A stretch of DNA of 36,512 nt. Origin: an uncultured Bacteroidales bacterium. GTDB lineage: Bacteria; Bacteroidota; Bacteroidia; Bacteroidales; Muribaculaceae. The position numbers and the translations under genes are program-made. The notes beneath the pieces are model-generated. The model saw nothing but the letters and a program-made list of their open reading frames with translations. It did no database searches and had not been told where the DNA came from. This document shows positions 34,808 to 36,512 of the stretch, in pieces. The stretch is taken from NCBI GenBank assembly GCA_902760865.1, contig CACWID010000042.1:1-36512 (forward strand), in the 5' to 3' direction. Numbering within the stretch: the stretch's first letter is position 1; each line of letters starts with the position of its first letter.

Positions 34808-35524
34808 TCAGTGGCGAGTGAGCAGCCGATTGATCAGGGCGGTCACGTCGGCGATGGTTACTTTGCCGTCGCCAGTGATGTCGGCGATGGGGTCATAAGC
34901 CGCATCAGTGAGCAGCAGGTTGATCAGGGCGGTCACGTCGCCGATGGTGACTCTGCCGTCACCGTTCACGTCACCAGGTACTCGCGTGATGACTACCGTC
35001 ACGGGACGGTAGAACAGGGCACTCCCGACACCTCCGAATTGCATGTAACCTGTCACCATGCCATCAATGGCGAGTTTCCCCACCTTGAAGGTGAGGTAGA
35101 ACATCTCGCCATAGTCTCCGGGCTCCCACATGGCCTTGCCCTCTATCAGGCTGCTGCCGCCATAAGGCGATGGCCAGTAGGCGGTTTGCGTGATGATGGA
35201 TGAGATAGTGGTCAGGCCTGGGGATGCTGTGATCACGGCATTGCAGTTGTGTTCCTCGCCCTGGCTGTCACGGTAGGGGATGGACATCATGCCGGGGCCT
35301 TCGGACACCTTGATGCCTTCCAAGCCTTCGGGCCAGGTCAGCGTCAGGTTCCATGCTTGTACGCGCCCGTCGAAGTGTGACCGCACGGGCACGGTGACCG
35401 TGTCACAGCCCGCTGCGATGCTCAGCGTGTCGTTCTCGCCGATCGTGAAGTAGTTGTCAGCCTGTGAGGCAGATGCCGCCAGCAGAAGTGCCAGCACGCT
35501 AATCAGTCTGTTGAAGTGTCTCAT
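34808..35524 (-). CDS. Secreted protein with N-terminal adhesion domain and two dockerin-type repeats
   Basis: The 238-residue product has a signal peptide (RLISVLALLLAASASQA). The middle domain (SHFDGRVQAWNLTLTWPEGL, WEPGDYGEMFYLTFKV) is the same domain found at the N-termini of the Ig-repeat proteins at 17469 and 20508, and looks like a cohesin or carbohydrate-binding fold. Two dockerin type I repeats finish the protein: DVNGDGRVTIGDVTALINLL and DITGDGKVTIADVTALINRL, with EF-hand-like Asp/Asn Ca2+ ligands. No T9SS tail. It lies 47 bp downstream of the SUMF1-dockerin gene, probably in one operon. Confidence 0.85.
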   Translation of the reverse strand: MRHFNRLISVLALLLAASASQADNYFTIGENDTLSIAAGCDTVTVPVRSHFDGRVQAWNLTLTWPEGLEGIKVSEGPGMMSIPYRDSQGEEHNCNAVITASPGLTTISSIITQTAYWPSPYGGSSLIEGKAMWEPGDYGEMFYLTFKVGKLAIDGMVTGYMQFGGVGSALFYRPVTVVITRVPGDVNGDGRVTIGDVTALINLLLTDAAYDPIADITGDGKVTIADVTALINRLLTRH

Positions 35525-35571
35525 TGCTTATGTTGATTTGATTGTTGGGTTTGCGTTTTACTGTCTCGCTA

Positions 35572-36512
35572 TTACAGGGCCAGGCGGAAGCCGGCATCAT
35601 AAATATTGACACCATGCTGGGTTTGATATGATGAACGCTTGCGTGTGCTCACCGTACATTCGTATGCAAATGTCGTCCATGCGCTGCCTCCACGGACAAT
35701 CTTTTTGTTTCTGAGCGGATCGGGATTGTAGAGCGGATCGACCTGTGGCTCGCTGTGGTAACCGGTATAATCATCCTCGCAAAATTCCATCATGTTTCCG
35801 CTCATGTCGTACAGGCCGAGTTCGTTGGGCTTCTTCAGGCCCACTTCATGTTGTAGAGTGCTTGTATGATACCATGCCACTTCATCGATGTCGTCGCTGC
35901 CGGAGTACAGGTAACCCTTACTCAGGTTGCCGCCTCGCGCAGCGAACTCCCACTGCGCCTCGGTAGGCAGACGGAAGGCTAGGCCTGTCAGTCCGTTCAG
36001 TTGGGTGATGAATTCCTTGGCCATGTCCCATGAGCAGTAAGACACAGGTGTGTTGTCATTGTCCAAGGCTTCAGTGTAGCAGACGGGGTAACTTCCTGTC
36101 ACCGCCTTCCACAGACCGTTCGTCACTTCGGTCATGCCGATGCTGTAGTCCGACAGCGTCACCTCATGGACGGGAGAAGCAAGTTCACCGCTTATATTGC
36201 TGCCCATCATGAAGGTGCCCCCTTCCACAGGAACCATCACAATCCGGTATCCGTTCACCATATAGACCACAGCGTTGTCCGGCATGGCGGGGCCTTCGAT
36301 ATCGGCCCAAGGCCACTCGCCAGTCAGCAGGTAGTTGATCAGGGCCGTCACGTCGGCGATATTCACCTTGCCGTCGCCGTTGATGTCGTAGCTCCACTGT
36401 ATATCATGGGTCAGCAGTTTATTGATCAGAAACGTCACGTCAGATATGTCTGCCTTACCACTATTGTTGATGTCGCCCTTGACGTTGTATGCTGACGACC
36501 TCAGCGGACATG
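35572..36512 (-). CDS. Dockerin-bearing SUMF1/FGE-sulfatase-like protein (5' end outside the window)
   Basis: The frame stays open to the window edge, so the protein is partial: the N-terminus is missing and the GTG at 36438 is inside the coding sequence. Two dockerin-type repeats come first (GDINNSGKADISDVTFLINK, DINGDGKVNIADVTALINYL), then a formylglycine-generating-enzyme-like domain: VEGGTFMMGSN, FRLPTEAQWEFAARGG, YDMSGNMMEFCEDDY, IVRGGSAWT and a final GFRLAL. Family members of this type often bind ligands or modify proteins rather than generate formylglycine; the catalytic Cys pair was not verified. Dockerin repeats placed before the domain suggest a surface complex. Confidence 0.88.
   Translation of the reverse strand, partial: CPLRSSAYNVKGDINNSGKADISDVTFLINKLLTHDIQWSYDINGDGKVNIADVTALINYLLTGEWPWADIEGPAMPDNAVVYMVNGYRIVMVPVEGGTFMMGSNISGELASPVHEVTLSDYSIGMTEVTNGLWKAVTGSYPVCYTEALDNDNTPVSYCSWDMAKEFITQLNGLTGLAFRLPTEAQWEFAARGGNLSKGYLYSGSDDIDEVAWYHTSTLQHEVGLKKPNELGLYDMSGNMMEFCEDDYTGYHSEPQVDPLYNPDPLRNKKIVRGGSAWTTFAYECTVSTRKRSSYQTQHGVNIYDAGFRLAL

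Overview
The window reads as a chromosomal segment of a moderately GC-rich gut or rumen type member of the Bacteroidales, most likely Prevotellaceae or Muribaculaceae (family placement is inference). Support comes from Bacteroidota-style promoters (TTG or TTTG, 19-21 bp, then TAnnTTTG) before many genes, GldE, DUF3078, a CarboxypepD_reg-like plug plus OMP beta-barrel protein, type IX secretion-like C-terminal tails, dockerin repeats, and the carboxynorspermidine route enzyme. No rRNA, tRNA or CRISPR array was seen.

Layout. 1-1150: a probable IS3-family end remnant, hairpins, then rplU-rpmA with promoter and terminator. 1271-5595: a secreted unknown, DUF1232, gldE and a TraB/GumN protein. 5888-11960: a tight seven-gene minus-strand operon of envelope proteins (TM2, GH25 lysozyme, two to three unknown exported proteins, DUF3078 barrel, C69 dipeptidase). 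12072-16869: pyrG and yidC, each followed by a small inserted gene: a GxxExxY nuclease-fold gene between pyrG and yidC, and a four-helix-bundle (23S IVS-type) gene after yidC. 16870-23148: two paralogous secreted Ig-repeat proteins with T9SS-like tails, the second with a frameshift, embedded in repeat-rich intergenic islands. 23149-28354: outer membrane barrel, carboxynorspermidine dehydrogenase, rhodanese and Nudix. 28883-34792: a small unknown gene, an AAA+ ATPase, an OMP/metallophosphoesterase/DUF2156-GNAT cluster. 34808-36512: two dockerin-bearing secreted proteins, the last one cut by the window edge.

The most unusual signal is at the yidC locus. The two small genes flanking yidC are each bracketed by inverted repeats. 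The GxxExxY gene has about 36-42 bp AT-rich arms capped by GC hairpins; the four-helix-bundle gene has arms made of tandem heptamers (30 of 35 positions match). Three gene-less copies of the GxxExxY-type framework (hairpin, AT arm, AT arm, hairpin) lie at 17.1, 20.2 and 23.0 kb, as expected for MITE-like derivatives. Both cargo genes point the same way as their host operon, so the arms could fold into a stem that loops the gene out of the mRNA, like 23S rRNA intervening sequences. I propose these as hairpin-bounded, single-gene inserts; the mechanism is untested.

A second theme is short stop-codon-rich tandem repeats that begin at or within a few bases of the stop codons of several genes, and a set of palindromic modules (TAGAGACGCAAAA/TTTTGCGTCTCTA, and CCCCCTCTAA/TTAGAGGGGG) that fill the intergenic islands, act as terminators, and in one case are read in frame as part of a protein.
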